The notes under the pieces: model-generated
The model's input: the letters and a program-made list of their open reading frames with translations, nothing else
What the model was told of the DNA's origin: nothing
Databases searched by the model: none
Origin: Erinaceus europaeus
Lineage: Eukaryota > Chordata > Mammalia > Eulipotyphla > Erinaceidae
Length of the DNA: 64,000 nucleotides
Direction of reading: 5' to 3'
Assembly (NCBI RefSeq): GCF_950295315.1
Contig: NC_080168.1
Coordinates: forward strand, 66,287,254 to 66,351,253
Part shown: one piece after another, positions 63,803-64,000 of the stretch
Position numbering within the stretch: position 1 is the stretch's first letter
Layout: the number at the start of each line of letters is the position of its first letter
Position numbers and translations under genes: made by a program

Positions 63803-64000
63803 GGGCCTGGGTGGTGGCACACCTGGTTAAGTGCACACAATACCAAGTGCAAGGACCCACGGAAGGATCCAGGTTCAAGCCCCTGATCCCCACTTGTAGG
63901 GGACACTTCACAAGCTGTGAAGCAGGTCTGGAGGTGTCTGTCTTTCTCTCCCCCCTCTCTACCTTCCCCTCTTCTCTCAATTTCCCTCTGTCCTATCCAA
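63803..64000 (+). mobile_element. SINE, A/B hybrid, cut by window end
   Basis: gcctgggtggtggcacacct, gatccaggttcaagcccctg, ending ccctctgtcctatccaa at the window edge. Confidence 0.9.

Larger units (their letters stand above)
62006..64000 (-). other. AMN1: AMN1 last intron (part), repeat-filled
   Basis: Inferred from the terminal-exon acceptor at 62,006. No earlier AMN1 exon is seen up to the window end. Confidence 0.75.

Overview
This window is mammalian and almost certainly from a hedgehog (Erinaceidae). It holds about 100 copies of tRNA-derived SINEs of the kind that dominates erinaceid genomes, many truncated L1 3' ends, and two single-copy mammalian genes in conserved synteny. The species assignment is inference from repeat style and gene order; no database could be searched. 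For brevity five SINE forms are labelled here. A has a box-A-like part (tagcgcagtgggttaagc), box B ggttcgagcc and often an (AAC)n-rich 3' region. B has gtggcgcacctggttaag and ends in an (AATAAA)n-like tail. C contains ttggactctcaagcatgagg. D resembles gatagctcactgggtagagc. E resembles gcctgaggctc...ccagagctgagcagtgctctgg. These are descriptive labels, not official names.

Layout. Bases 1-415 are a GC-rich minisatellite. Bases 0.4-33 kb are intergenic DNA filled by nested SINEs and L1 pieces, one RTE-like LINE 3' end (8.8-9.0 kb), a complete solo betaretroviral LTR (29.6-30.4 kb) with its target duplication, and a possible class I LTR (22 kb). At 33.6-34.4 kb a VNTR abuts a CpG island with E-box/CRE, ETS and NRF1-like sites. 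This is the likely promoter of ETFBKMT (METTL20), the mitochondrial ETF-beta lysine methyltransferase. Its three coding exons lie at 36,208-36,500, 38,694-38,824 and 40,773-41,116 on the + strand and join into an intact 255-codon frame. The terminal coding exon and 3' UTR of AMN1 lie on the minus strand at about 61,590-62,005. The two genes converge tail to tail, as in other mammals.

The intergenic space between them (41.1-61.6 kb) has been enlarged by endogenous betaretroviruses. ERV1 (44,698-52,136, minus strand) has two 347/349-bp LTRs differing at 4 bases plus two 1-bp indels, a 6-bp target duplication, a Lys-type primer site, and gag, protease and pol with only a few inactivating lesions. 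It has no recognisable env and sits inside an older LTR. A separate solo LTR lies at 53,192-53,597. ERV2 (53,713-58,650, plus strand) belongs to the same LTR family as the 29.6-kb solo LTR. It keeps gag, dUTPase-protease and the 3' part of env, but has lost pol and most of its 5' LTR. Its dUTPase is split by a 196-bp LINE-tailed retroposon with an 11-bp target duplication.

I saw no novel multi-gene system. The noteworthy content is the dated, nested mobile-element record and the retroviral architecture. All viral reading frames described here are broken relics.
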